A stretch of 64,000 bases of DNA from Aralia elata (Eukaryota > Streptophyta > Magnoliopsida > Apiales > Araliaceae): the NCBI GenBank assembly GCA_034770075.1, contig CM068383.1:35717094-35781093 (forward strand). The letters run 5' to 3'. The notes beneath the pieces are model-generated. The model worked only from the letters and a program-made list of their open reading frames with translations. It was not told the origin of the DNA and did not search any database. Both the position numbers and the translations under genes were made by a program. Each line of letters opens with the position of its first letter. Positions within the stretch are counted from its first letter, which is position 1. Below, piece after piece: positions 46,362 through 58,287 of this stretch.

Positions 46362-49300
46362 TCATGTTAGATCCATTTCTCCATCATTTTCTTCAAGAAA
46401 ATCAATGTTGGGCCTGCAAGAGAAACACCAAAATTCAATTTAAATGAGATGAGGAATAAGAAAAGATAAAACTTGTAAACTTAAATTGAGAGAGAGAGAG
46501 AGAGATGAAAAGAATAAAGTCCAATGGTCATTAATAAGAAGGTGTTTATAGGATGTAGACAACCACCATAATTAGGTGGCACTAGAGCAGCATCCAACTC
46601 ATTCTATGGGACTCCTCTACATTGGGGAGGAATATGACACAGAACAAACCAGGATAGATTCATTAACATAAGTTCCAATATCTTGGTAATGTAAATGGTT
46701 AGTGTACAGGAAGAGAGTTGCGAAATTAAAAAGCACAAAAATAAAAGTGATCCAATTCATTCTATTTACAGAAATTAGCCACAAAAAAAAAACTTTAAAT
46801 CAACTGAGAACACACACAGCATACAATGTTCTCCTGAAATAATACAATATTTGAAAGTAAACAGTTATCTTTATAATTACCGAGTACTATGATATTACAG
46901 CATACTGTTCATAGAGATGTGCTAGATTGCATATACTTGAATTTAGGAATGCATTAATCTAGTAGGCAAATTTGCTTACAATTTTGCAGAGTTGCAGTCT
47001 TTAACCTGAAAGTATGTTCTCCCAAGACGCATAATACCTTCCATATGGGTCTTCGAACCCTGTGAACAAGGCACAGAGATTAAAAGTGCAATGCAAGAAA
47101 AGATTCTTTAAGAAATTAAATGTCATATCTAGCTATACCAGAATAACAAAGCAAAGGGGAAAACCCCAGGAAATAACAAAAGAAATATACAAACAAAAAA
47201 GGAAAACAAGAAGCCCAATCAAAGGCAGTAGGAGCCGAGAAGCTAAATCAAGCACCACGACCAAACAAAACAACATAACCCCCAAACATGGTGAAAAGGG
47301 CAGTACCAAACAAACTGGAAATATGATAAAAATAGCCCAGCTGTGCATTAAAGAAAACAGCAGCAACAACATGCCTAGCAGCAGCAGGAAGAGTAGAAAC
47401 AAAGGCAGCAATTACAACAATAGACAGTGATAGCAGCAGCAGGAGACCCAGGAGACCAACACATCAGCAAAGCAGCCTACATGAGCACAACAACAGTAGC
47501 AGGCAACAACACGCCCATCAGCAACAGCATCACAGTAGCAGCCAATACACAAGTAGAGCAGCCTACACCAGCAGACGCCCAGCAGCAGGCAACATGAGCA
47601 CAGTAGCGGTAGCAGGCAATAGCACGCCCATCAGCAACAACATCACAGTAGTATCCAACACACCAGCAGAGCAGCCTACACCCAACAGCAAAAGCAGCAA
47701 ACAACACTAGCACAGGCACAAGCAACACAATACCATAAACAGACCCATTTTCTACAAAGAAAAAACCAGTAGACGCTAACTAGCAACAGTAACAAGCAGT
47801 AGCAGACGCTGACTCAACAAGCAGCACCAGACGCAGGACCCACTGTAACAGCCCAACAACAAAGAACAACACAACCATACAACCTGCACAACGCACCACG
47901 CACAGCCCACCACGCACTACCAAGCAACATGGGAATGCTACTAATTACCAGCAGCCCAAAACTAAGCAGAAAACAGCCCAAAGAAAAAAACCATACTAGA
48001 ACAGAAAACTTGGTAAATCAGGCATCAACTTGATATTGTTATCAAAATCTTTCTAGTGGTGATATTGTTATCAGGCGTCAACTTGATATCTAGAAACCGC
48101 TCATAGTTTTCGAGGCCCAAGTCCACCTTCAAACATGAAATCAATTTCTTTTTATTGGTATTGTATTCCCGTATAACCGCAAATGCCCAGTTGAGGCAAA
48201 ATTGCATGTCTGCTTCCAGATGCAAGATAAGATAAGTAAAAGGGCAGAAGCATATATAACTAAATTGCTATATGTTCTAAAGTGAAGACTCCATAGAATT
48301 TGAGGACCTCATCTATTTTGGCTCACTGTGAAAAGACTGGTGGAAAAATAAACTATCCTAGCTATAGCAGTTTTGGTAATAAGCCCCCTTTCCCATTCTA
48401 CAAAAACTTTATAGCTTTACAAGATAATGATCCATGAAATTTTTATCTACCATTTCTACTTTGATTTTACTTTGGTCTGAAGAACATGTTAGGAAACTTT
48501 TTTAGGATAAGCATGTAATAAACTGAACAACACTATCTTTCAAAAACTAAAATGAAAATCCCATAGCTTGTCTTTATTATTGGCAAAATGAGATGGAATT
48601 GACTCAATACAATGTGAGTCCTATCCAAATGGGAAAACCAAATGCTTCATCATACAAAATTGACAACTATTTTACACGGTCTAGCCCTAAATAGAGTGTG
48701 TTGCCTCTGAAAACTGACATTATGGTGGATACTGGAAAGTAAAGAAAAACACAATATTGTTAGGAGTCGTTGACATCATTTTAAGGGATTATATATTGCA
48801 TGACAGTCAAGCATATGATATGCTTTAGCCCTCGACTGATTTTGTTCTGAAGTTGGTGCTTTTAGCTCATCTCTAGAGTTGAAGGAACATACCAACAAGT
48901 GAACGAGAGGTCTTGCAAATGCCATAGTTTTGAGTGTATTTAATTGTGCATATGTGGCAGTATAGAAAGGAGGTGTTTTTTTAGGAATCCAAATCTGTTG
49001 CTCCGACTGTTCCATTCTTGTTCTTAGTACAGACTACAAAGTGGGACATTTTATCAAACACTTCATGTGCATTACACATACAAACATTTCATTTCAAAAT
49101 ACTCAAAACCATAAACATGAATTGACCTCTATAAACATGAAATCTGCCACAAACTAATGATTATTATGATATAAGAAAACTAAAAAAGTTAATTACAATC
49201 TATTAGATATTCTCAATTGAGGTTTTCGTCTTAGTCCAATTCGACAATTCATGAGCCATAGATTCTTATTTGAGTACAATTCATGCTTATTTTAAAATTG

Positions 49301-49440
49301 CCTATAGACATGTTCAAACCCTAGCCTTAATTCGTGGAATGAAGAACAAAAAACCAAAACAATTGACGTACTAGTAGTCAGTAGAGCGGAGGCGAGGAGG
49401 CGGCGACGCCGGAGACGCGATTTGGTTTGCCTCTGTACTG
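46362..49440 (-). pseudogene. Exon-like segments inside the CACTA element
   Basis: On the minus strand a 52-nt candidate terminal exon (46413-46362) follows a good acceptor (tttctcttgcag) and reads PNIDFLEENDGEMDLT then TGA. A 54-nt candidate exon (47059-47006) lies between ttgttcacag and CAG-GTTAAAG and reads FEDPYGRYYASWENILS. Another segment at 48216-48050 reads LNWAFAVIREYN and GLENYERFLDIKL. At 49380-49430 is a GC-rich island unlike the rest. These could be relics of the element's own second gene or of a captured host gene; I do not recognise the protein. Exon order and phase are not proven. Confidence 0.4.
47330..47990. repeat. CAG/CAA-rich low-complexity tract
   Basis: Irregular runs of cagcag, caacaa and agcagcc, with a longer imperfect duplication ('aacaacacgcccatcagcaa' near 47505 and a similar stretch near 47620). 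No open frame runs through it on the plus strand. Confidence 0.7.
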
Positions 49441-50761
49441 CTTTAACTTTTAAACATGTGCATGCAACTCTCTAATCGAAACATCTGTATATGAATTTTG
49501 GCTCACCTCTCTGATTGAAACATCGTATATGAATTTTGGCTCAGGGTGGAGAGGAGAAACCTAAATTGGTCTCTGTTCTAACTCCTTTTCCAGACCAAGT
49601 ACACAACTCCTAGTTAAATTAGGGACTATATTTCAAAAAAAGAAGTTTGATTTTAACTTATAAAAATAACTAATAGTGTAAACTCTTTAAAAAGTAATAT
49701 TGTAAATAAAATTATTGTTTCAAAAACTTAAATAGATTTAAATTTAAATTTTAAGAAGTCATAAATTAGTTAATAACAAACTGAAATATAACTCTTTTGT
49801 GGAACAGAAAAGTAATAATTTAACACATTTGTGATCTGTTCCACAAAAAGAGTCAATTTATAATATTTTAAAATTTAATTATTGAACTTAATATTTTGAT
49901 TAATAAAACATTTAATATTGTAAATTATTTAAAAAGTATTATTAAGAATAAAATTCTATTTTAAAAAATTAATTAAATTACAATTTGAGTTGTAGGATAC
50001 TATAAATTAACTAAGAATAAAATTCAAACTTAACTCTTTCTGCATAACAGATGAGTAATTTTTTAGCATTTGTGGTCTATTCCACAGAAGAACCTTATCT
50101 TTTTTTTTTCATTTTTTTACGGTCAATGTATGAAATTTTAAAGTTTACATTATTGCAAATTTATTTATTTTGATCAAAGAAATAGTCGATATTGTAAGTT
50201 ATTTAAAAAGTATTATTAAAAATAAATTTGTTACTGTAAAAAATTAAATGTATTTATATTACAATTTATATTCACTATAATTAATTCTAAAAAATTTATT
50301 TAACACAAAACAGTGACCAATTTTATCTCTCACAAAATACCTCTGAACAATAATATATAGTGAGTAATAATTCCTTCATTAATAGTTTTTTTCCTCGCAA
50401 ATTTTCATCATAAATTGGCGCCAAATATTCTTCTACCGCCTCAATTTTGCGAAAGAAAAAATATAAATTGTGAAGGATATTTCTTTCGCTAATAACTATA
50501 TTGTCAGTACATTTTTTTCCTTCACTGTTCCTTCGCTAGAAACCTCCTCATGTGAGGAAATGAATTCCTTCACAAACTTTTCTTCACTACATCCCTAATT
50601 TCTTGTAGTGTCTGATCAATTGGCTCATCATAAACAACGATCTTTCAAAACCCCGTCGACATTAATGCCGACCTTTTCCAAAAATCATCTAATAAAAGGC
50701 TAAAAATTGGAAAGGGTAACAATCACCAAAAAGAGGCGAATTCCCTCCCGACATCGACAGC

Positions 50762-50779
50762 TGGCGACTCTGCTGGGGA
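50762..50779 (+). promoter_or_regulatory. Tat primer binding site
   Basis: TGGCGACTCTGCTGGGGA two bases after the LTR end. Primer sites of this form are known from Ogre/Tat elements, where tRNA-Arg has been proposed; I cannot verify the tRNA here. Confidence 0.8.
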
Positions 50780-51547
50780 CATTAGAGGGCTTAAGCCGCG
50801 TTCAAATCTTGATGCTATCCTATCCTTTAAAAATTCATAAAATGTGTGTGTGTGCGATATTTTGATTTTTTACTTTTGTTGTGTGAATGTGTGTTTTGCC
50901 CAATAAATGAATGATTTGAATGGGATTGTTTTACTTTAAAGTAATCATTTGCATACGGTGAGGACGATGAATGTGAATGTATGTTGAGAGTGTACCTCCT
51001 CCTAAGGCGAACCTGTCGGTTGCTTATTACTGGACTCGAAGGGGCTGCTCCCCGGAGATGGCTCAGGAAACGCACCACCCAAATCCGCTCCAATCGAAAG
51101 CATTCAGACGAGTAGATTGCGAAGATTTGGGGACCTTCATGCCGAAAAGCCCGCGAGAGTAACCTTAGGATAGGTCAGCCTCAGATTAACCCAACGCAGG
51201 AAAAGTCTCTTCATGCCCTTTTACGTTCGCACGTGTAAATGTCATAGTCCCATTCCATATTCATATATGCCTCCCCTCTTGTCAAAAGAAATTACTAACC
51301 TCTATGTTTTGCAGGGAACAGCTGGGGGAGCATAATAAGTCGAGTCTAGCATTTATTATTGCAATAAGGGATCGCTAACATGTTGTTTTGCAGAGAAAGA
51401 TTAAAAAACACAAAACACAAAAGTTACAGCTTTAGCATGCATCCATATCCTTTCATTGCCCGGGACTAAACTTCGAACCTTTGTTTCTGTAGGATTGCTC
51501 CTCAAACGCGTTCGCAATCTAAGGGGGCCCAGGTTTCTACATCTGAA
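50780..51547 (+). other. Tat untranslated leader
   Basis: From the primer site to the gag ATG, 768 bp without a credible gene. A TG microsatellite-like run lies at 50843-50852. A local resemblance to intron borders ('atgttttgcag', 51304) is noted but not interpreted. Confidence 0.6.
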
Positions 51548-53396
51548 ATGGCTGATATCCCACCTACTAATCCTGGTTCCATATCTAGGGAGGAATTTGA
51601 TGACTTTAAAAAACAGATGCTGGAAATGTCCATGATGCTGAGGGAACAATTGCTACCTAGACAGGATCCACCTAAAGAGGATCCACCCTAACCTAAGGGC
51701 GAGCCAGTCGTCCCAAAGGCCATTCCCATACCTAACAGGACAGTGATTACTATCCCAGAAGAAGGAGACACTGATGACCTGCGAAAGAAAATGAAACAAA
51801 TGGAGCAAACTATCCAATCTCTAAAAGGCATAGGCTCCCTAGGCAGGGTTAATTATTCAGATCTATATGTCTTCCCCGGAACCAGATACCCGGAGAAATT
51901 TAAAATTCCCAAATTTGAGAAATACAATGGGAAGGGGGATCCTTATATACATCTGAAAATATACATCGGGGAGCTTGGATCTTATGCCGAAGACGAAGGT
52001 CTAAGAATGCAATTATTCCAAAAGAGCCTGATGGGAGAGGCAAGAATTTGGTATGCCCGTCTTGATAATGCCCGGATCCACAATTGGGAGGAGTTGGCCC
52101 ATACCTTCTTAACACAATATAGCTTCTAGGCACAAATGGCCCTTGATAGATATCAAATGACGAAAATAAGAAGCAACCAAAAGAATCTTTCAGGGATTAT
52201 GCACAGCGATGGAGGGGTATGGCTGCACAGGTGAATCCCCCAATGAGTGAGTCGGAGATGGTGATGACCTTCGTGGATATTCAAGAGGCACCTTATTATG
52301 AGCGGGTCATATCGGGGATTGGAAGACCTTTTGCCGAGATGATTAAACACAGAGAAATGGTGGACATGGGGTTGAAGTCTGGTAAGATTCGGGATTTCAC
52401 GGCTTTGGAAACATCTACAGAACAAATACAGAGTGGAGACTATGGCAGCACTTCCCGTAGGGTCCAAAAGAAAAAGGAAGAAGATGTTTCCCTTATTCTG
52501 CAGGGATCATCTAGAAAGGCATAGAACAATCCTCCAGTACAGGTGCAGAGAGGGGGCCCATCCCGACAGCCTAACTTCACTGATCAGAGGGTGGATGGGC
52601 GAAGGAGATTCGAGGCCTCGAAAAATCGAGTATTCACCCCACTCGGGGATCCTCTTGAGCGGGTGTTGGCAGTATTGATAGCCCAGAGGAAAATAGTCGA
52701 TTTGGCACCCCCGAGTGACCCGAATGGAAGAAGGTTTGACCCAAGCAAGAAATGCGCATACCATTCAGGTTCCCCTGGTCATGATACGCAGGAATGTTGG
52801 ACACTGAAGCACAGAATTCAGAACTTGATTGATAGTGAGGCAATTGTGGTGGAACAGCTGGACTCCCCAAATGTTAAAGTCAATCCCCTGCCTAGGCATG
52901 ATGGAGGGGGGGTCAATGTGGCGGAAGCCAGTGAAGCCGAGGGGCCGTCAAGGCTGAATTATGTAAAGAAAATCGATGAAATGATCAACATGATAAGTGA
53001 TCACGGGAGTACACGGGGAGCGCCAATTAGGTTGGTGGGTGTAAGCAGAAATATCATAGAGGGGCCTGTCAAGTTAGCAGCTCTAAAACCCCTCACCCTT
53101 ACAGCGAGGCCACAAATCCCTGTCCACAGTCTAAAGACGGTGCCATGGAATTACGGGGGAGTGTCAGAGGAAGCGGCCAGTTGTGCTTCTGTAACAACAA
53201 AGGGGAATCCCTTATATCTTCCTGGACGAGTCCTTGAAAGCAAAACAAAGAAAGATGAAAAGATATCCGAGGAAAAAGCCATGGAATTCTTGAGGAAGAT
53301 GGATCATCCGGAAGCAAGAGGGATCTAGATATTAAACGAGGAGTCGACCCTGACATCAATCATGGATTTGGTGTTATCGTCCAGTGATCATTGCAA
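51548..53396 (+). pseudogene. gag: Tat gag
   Basis: ATG at 51548 (MADIPPTNPG), then a coiled segment (DDLRKKMKQMEQTIQSLKGI) and a capsid-like domain (FKIPKFEKYNGKGDPYIHL, LFQKSLMGEARIWYARL, WEELAHTFLTQYSF). A frameshift near 52150 carries the frame to DYAQRWRGMAAQV-like sequence and ERVISGIGRPFAEM. The zinc-binding motif CAYHSGSPGHDTQEC at about 52753-52797 is of the CX2HX5HX4C form common in Tat gag. Stops: TAA near 51689 (where CAA is expected), TAG at 52127, TAG at 52522 and TAG at 53326, plus a shift near 53395 into the protease frame. Gag-protease would form one polyprotein if intact. Confidence 0.88.
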
Positions 53397-54649
53397 ATTC
53401 TGGCGAAAGTCCTGGAGGAGGCATACATTCCCAAAGAGATTAGCAAGGAAGGTTTCGGCCATCTGGTGGGCCATCTGTTGGAGAGTGATGTAATATCGTT
53501 CACAGATGATGATATCCCTAGAGAAGGAAGGGGGCATCGAAAACCGTTGCATATTGCGATAATCTCCTCAGGTTATATTATGAATGGGGTGCTGATTGAT
53601 GGGGGATCGGCGTTGAATATCTGTCCCCTCAGTACATTGCAGAATATGAACATCAATCCTAAGCGCCTGCGGGCCAGTCATGTGGTGGTACGAGCCTTCG
53701 ACGGATCCCGGAGGGATACCATTGGGGAGATAGAATTGCCGGTGGAAATAGGACCTTGTACTTTTAATATCTCTTTCCAAGTCTTAGATATTGCGACAAG
53801 TTATAACCTGTTATTGGGGAGGCCGTGGATACACATGGTCGGGGCAGTTCCTTCCACGCTACACCAACAAATCAAATTTATCATCGACGGGAATCTGGTG
53901 ATGATCTCGGCGGAGTGTGATGACCCTTCTCCTTCCAAAAATGGCCTGCCTGTGATTAATGTGGACGAGTCGGCGGCCCCTGCCAGTTTTCAGGCACTGG
54001 AAATCAGCACTCCCCACTACAGATGCCTGGGGGCTCCAGCCGTGAAACCTAAGGTCTCTCCAGAACTTACCTTTGTTGCAAAGGAGATGATGAAAATGAA
54101 GTTTCAACCTGGACAAGGGTTAGGAAAGAGCAGTCAAGGAATCACCAAGCCCATTCAACTACCCCATCAGATAGGCAAAGCAGGGTTGGGATATCGTGAA
54201 GGCGTAGCACGGAGACACCGTCAAGGCGCGGCCCCGACTCGACTGGCTGGAAATCCGATGACCAGGTTCAACAATGAACGAGGGACTAGCAAGCCTGTGA
54301 TTGGGACGGGGGATGAAGAGTTGACCCCCACAAGTGATGAGTCGACCAAGAAGGAAAGTTTCCTACAGGAGGTCGCGCAAAAGTTCGAAACCAGGTGCTA
54401 TATCCCCGAACAGTTAACAAGCAATGGAGAGGGGAAGGATGTTGTCACGCCACCGGGAGCCCAACAAGGTGTGCCTGTCATCGATTGGGTAGGGCTAATT
54501 ATTCCTGAAGAAGGTAAGAAAAGGGACTCAGGCGATGTAGCCGTAGTCATCAGGGAAATTTTCGATGTGAAGCCACCTTTCATCCAGCGCATTCCGTCTG
54601 ATATGACCATCAACAACTGGACAATGGAACCAGTGATATCCAAACAAGG
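53397..54649 (+). pseudogene. Tat aspartic protease with C-terminal G-patch
   Basis: The frame is open from about 53391 to the putative splice donor. VLIDGGSALNICPLSTL is the Tat-type active-site motif, and LLLGRPWIHMVGAVPSTLHQ the second protease motif. From about 54085, MKMKFQPGQGLGKSSQG with KAGLGY forms a G-patch, an RNA-binding glycine-rich domain. An acidic region follows, then IQRIPSDMTINNW at the exon end. This part has no internal stop. Reading through would stop at TAA 54651, inside the predicted intron. Role: polyprotein maturation; the G-patch may contact RNA by analogy with retroviral G-patch proteases (inference). Confidence 0.88.
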
Positions 54650-54812
54650 GTAAAACCTGACATCATGGTGGTAGACCCCAGAGGATGGGAGGATGAAGAA
54701 GTTCATTTTTTGTTTTGTATTTTGCATAATTTTGTCGTTTCGTCATGTTATCTAAAAATGTGATCGTTGTGGAAAATGACTTATATATGACAAATATTTT
54801 GTTTCATGTCAG
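54650..54812 (+). other. Predicted intron between protease and RT
   Basis: Donor CAAGG|GTAAAA at 54650, acceptor TTTCATGTCAG|GTGT at 54812; length 163 nt, T-rich before the acceptor. Splicing joins GG to G and moves the frame exactly from the protease frame to the RT frame, without which the two cannot be read together. One TGA (54835) remains eight codons into the second exon. Introns at this place are reported for Ogre elements. Not proven by transcripts. Confidence 0.7.
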
Positions 54813-56400
54813 GTGTACCAATTTGAGTAATCCTTGACTAACAAACGGTCTTTCAAATTTGAATGATGACTATGATTTTGATATTGAGCTGGATTTCGAT
54901 TTAATGGGCATTGAGCAAGACAAGACAGATTACGACGACGCGCCTGACGAGATCAAAGGATGGGTCGAGGATAAACCCAAACCCAACTTAGACCAAACCA
55001 TCACCATAGATATCGGAACCCCTGACAAACCCAAGGAGCTCAAGATAGGGACAGACCTTACCCCTAGCCAGAAAGCAGAAATAACTGAGTTGCTAAGCCA
55101 GTATGAGGATGTCTTTGCCTGGTCTCATGAGGACATGATCGGATTGTCCACCGACATTGTGGTACACCGGTTGCCCATCAAGGAGGGTTTCAGGCCTGTC
55201 AAGCAGAAACTAAGAAAGTTGAAACCGGAGTGGAGCTTGAAGGTGAAGGAAGAGATCATCAAACAGTTCAGGGCTGGAATCATTATGGTGTCCACTTACC
55301 CGGAATGGCTGTCCAATGTAGTCCCAGTGGCTAAGACTGGAGGGAAGGTGAGGGTATGTGTCGACTATAGAGATCTAAACAAGGCCAGTCTCAAGGATAA
55401 CTTCCCGGTGCCTTTCATACACATCCTGGTGGATAACACAGCCCAGTACGAGATGTACTCTTTTGTTGATTGCTTTGCGGGGTATCATCAGATAATGGTG
55501 GCGGAAGAAGATCGGGAAAAGACCGCGTTCATCACCTCTTGGGGCACTTTCTGCTATAGACGATTGGCTTTCGGTCTCACAAACACGGGGGCTACTTATC
55601 AGAGAGCCATGATGGCCCTGTTCCACGACATGATGCACAAAGAGATAGAGGTCTACGTGGATAACATTATCGTGAAGTCAAGGGTAGAATCTGATCATAT
55701 AACCCATCTCAATAAGGTATTCGATCGGCTCAGAAAATATAATTTGAAGCTCAATCTAGCAAAGTGTGCTTTCGGAGTGCAGTCGGGCAAGCTCTTGGGA
55801 TTCCTGGTTAGTGATCGGGGCATTGAGTTGGATCCGGCGAAGATTAAGGCCATTGTGGATATGCTGGCACCTCACACAGAGAAGGAGATAAAAGGATTCC
55901 TAGAAAGAATAAACTTCATCAGCCGCTTCATATCCCACTTGACGACTACATGCGAGCCGATTTTCAAACTACTAAGGAAAGATGCTTCCCAAGAGTGGAA
56001 TGAACAATGTCAGAATGCCTTTCAGACCATTAAAAAGCAGCTGACAGAGGCACCAATGCTGGTACCCCCGAAGGATGGGATCCCTCTGTTTATGTATATA
56101 TCGGTCAATGCTATTGCAGTGGGATGTATGCTGGGACAGAAGAATGATGCAGGTAAAGAGCAGGCCATCTATTACCTCAGCAAGAGATTTAGCCGATGTG
56201 AACAGAATTACACTCCCATCGAGAACACCTGTTGTGCCTTGGCCTGGGCTGCAGGGAGATTATAGCACTACCTCCATGGGCATACTACGTACCTGATATC
56301 GAGGATGGATCCCCTGAAATATATTTTTGAAAGGCCCATGCTGAACTGTCGACTATCAAGATGGCAGTTAATCTTACAGCAGTTCGACATGGTATACGTA
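54813..56400 (+). pseudogene. pol: Tat reverse transcriptase and first RNase H
   Basis: Single frame. After an acidic leader come DVFAWSHEDMIGL, VRVCVDYRDLNKA, SFVDCFAGYHQIM (first catalytic Asp kept), FGLTNTGATYQRAM and the active-site box VYVDNIIVKS. In the last, the expected YVDD reads YVDN (GAT AAC), which removes a catalytic Asp. The first RNase H follows (LFMYISVNAIAVGCML, KQAIYYLSKRF-type, YTPIE, a TAG at 56263, ISRMDPLKYIFERP); its leading acidic residue is not evident, consistent with the degenerate first domain in dual-RNase H elements. The rest of pol continues in the same frame. Confidence 0.93.
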
Positions 56401-56955
56401 ACTCAGAAAGCCATGAAAGGGCAGGGAACTGCAGATCAGTTGACAGAAACGCCAGCAGGGGGAATGGAGCCTTTAGAAACTCCTTTACCGGGCGAAGATG
56501 TATTTTGGATATTACATACAAAATGTGATGACGAGGGACAGTTCTAGAAGTTATATTTTGATGGTGCCATGAATGCTGAAGGGGCAGGAGCCGGAGCAGT
56601 CTTGGTCTCTATCACCGGAGAGCAATACGCCGTGGCCACTAAATTGCAGTTCAGCAATTCGAACAACACACCTGAGTACGAGGGATGTATATTGGGACTC
56701 CGTTTTGCCCGCGATATGGGAGTGAAGAGACTAGCGGTGTTCGGGGATTCAGAACTGGTAATCAGACAGGCGATCGGGGTGTACAACACAAAAGAGCTCC
56801 GACTACTTCCATACCATCGTTGTGTTATCCAATTGATGCGAGAGTTCGAAGATATCGCTTTCCGACATATTCCCTGGGGACGGAATGATTTTGCCGATGC
56901 ATTGGCAACTCTGGCTTCCTTAATCCACGTAATCAAGAGCAGGGACATTCCATAG
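56401..56955 (+). pseudogene. Tat second (archaeal-type) RNase H
   Basis: Same frame as RT, after a short linker (TAG at 56545, where Trp is likely). The core has the four acidic positions: YFDGAMNAEG (Asp), EYEGCILGL (Glu), FGDSELVIRQ (Asp) and NDFADALATLA (Asp). A second RNase H of this type downstream of the first is the defining feature of the Tat lineage. A TAG at 56953 closes the segment. Confidence 0.92.
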
Positions 56956-58287
56956 ATTGAGATAGTAGTACAGAATGCCCCGGCATACGAGGAACATGTT
57001 GCAGTATTATCAGACGAGGTGGTTCTGCCACAGCAGCCTTGGTATCACGACATAAGGGAATATATGAGGGATAGATCCAATCCCGACCAAGCAAACCGAG
57101 CTGAGAGGATGAGAATTCAAAAGATGGCAATGAAGTTTTACCTGAGTGGGGATTCACTCTAGAAGAGGGATGCTGGTTTGGGACTGTTGCAATGCGTAGA
57201 TGAGACACAGGCCCAAAGGATTATGGACGAAATACATGGTGGAGTGTGTGGACCACACATGAGTGGACCGATGTTGGCCAAAAAGATCTTGAGAACGGGG
57301 CATTATTCGTTAACACTGAAAGCCGACTGCGATGATCATGTCAAATGGTGTTACCAATGCCAGGCGCACGGTAATGTGATCCATATGCCTCCTAACGAAC
57401 TACACTGTATGACCTCCCCTTGGTCATTCTCAATGTGGGGAATGGATGTAATCGGACCGATAGAGCCCAAAGCAAGCAACGGACACCGATTCATTTTCAT
57501 CATGATCGATTACTTCACTAAATGGGTAGAAGCAGCTTCTTTCCCCAAAGTAACTCAGGAGGTCATCGTCGGTTTTATCAGGAATAATGTCATTTGTCGA
57601 TACGGGCAACCTGAGGTTTTGGTCTCCGACAATGCCAAGAATTTGAACAACGCCCTCATGAAGGGATTATGCGACCAGTTTAAGATCAAACACCTCAATT
57701 CTGTTATTTACCGTCCTAAGATGAATGGGGCAGTGGAGGCTGCAAATAAGAATATCAAGAAGATCATGGCGAAAATGTCTGCTAATCATCGGGGATGGCC
57801 GGATCTGCTACCCCTCACCCTGCTGGCATACAGAACGTCAACGCGTACCTCTACAGGGGCAACCCCTTACACTTTGGTATATGGAATAGAGGCTATTCTG
57901 CCAGTTGAGGTTGAGATGGCGTCCCTCAGAATATTGATCGATGCTCAGATAAGCGAGGAGGATTGGATGCAAAGTCTATACGACCAATTGGCCCTAATTG
58001 ATGAAAGGAGGGTGGCCGCTGTTTTGCACGGTCAGTTATATCAGCAAAGGATCTCTCGATCATACGACAAAAGGATAAGACCTCGAAAGTTCAAGGAAAA
58101 CGACCTAGTGCTAAAGAGAGTCATGCCTTATCAAGACGAAGCCAAGGGGAAGTTTGCCCCGAACTGGGAAGGACCTTTTGTGATTAAGAAAGTGCTATCC
58201 GGAGGAGCCCTCATATTGCAAGAAATGGATGGTGAGGTATTTCCACAACCCCTCAATTCCGACTCGGTGAAGCGGTTCTACGCTTGA
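56956..58287 (+). pseudogene. Tat integrase
   Basis: Same frame as RT. The zinc-binding region has HGGVCGPH and CYQC. The catalytic core triad is Asp in WGMDVIGPI, Asp in LVSDNAKN and Glu in NGAVEAANKN, with exactly 35 residues between the last two. The C-terminal part ends LNSDSVKRFYA and TGA-terminated at 58287, with a GPFVIKKVL segment like the usual integrase tail; no chromodomain. One TAG at 57160 interrupts the linker before the zinc domain. Otherwise the integrase frame is open for about 370 codons, the best preserved gene in the window. Confidence 0.94.

Larger units (their letters stand above)
45585..50610 (+). mobile_element. CACTA (En/Spm) DNA transposon with TCT target duplication
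   Basis: Left end CACTACACCAAAAATGGC at 45585 and right end TTTCTTGTAGTG at 50610 (inverted CACTACAAGAAA). Flanking trinucleotides are TCT at 45582-45584 and TCT at 50611-50613, the 3-bp duplication expected of the family. Both ends carry clustered subterminal motifs around TCCTTCAC/GTGAAGGA (45640-46000; 50340-50590), where transposase would bind. Length is 5,026 bp. No TNP2-type transposase is recognisable, so it is probably non-autonomous. Orientation is arbitrary; exon-like segments lie on the minus strand. Confidence 0.96.
43640..50759 (+). mobile_element. Tat 5' LTR, interrupted by CACTA element
   Basis: TGTAGACACCC at 43640 and ...CATCGACA at 50759. Removing the CACTA element and one TCT leaves about 2.09 kb. 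It contains palindromes (43935-44056), a GA-rich stretch (44110-44210), a CA/CG microsatellite (45329-45358) and the 'gaggggtgcctaacaccttcccc' block (45421). No credible gene; overlapping ORFs near 43606-44043 are frame shadows of GC-rich LTR sequence. Confidence 0.88.

Noticed and set aside
53099..54727. Minus-strand ORFs opposite Tat protease
   Set aside because: Shadows of the plus-strand protease frame; no domain pattern of their own.
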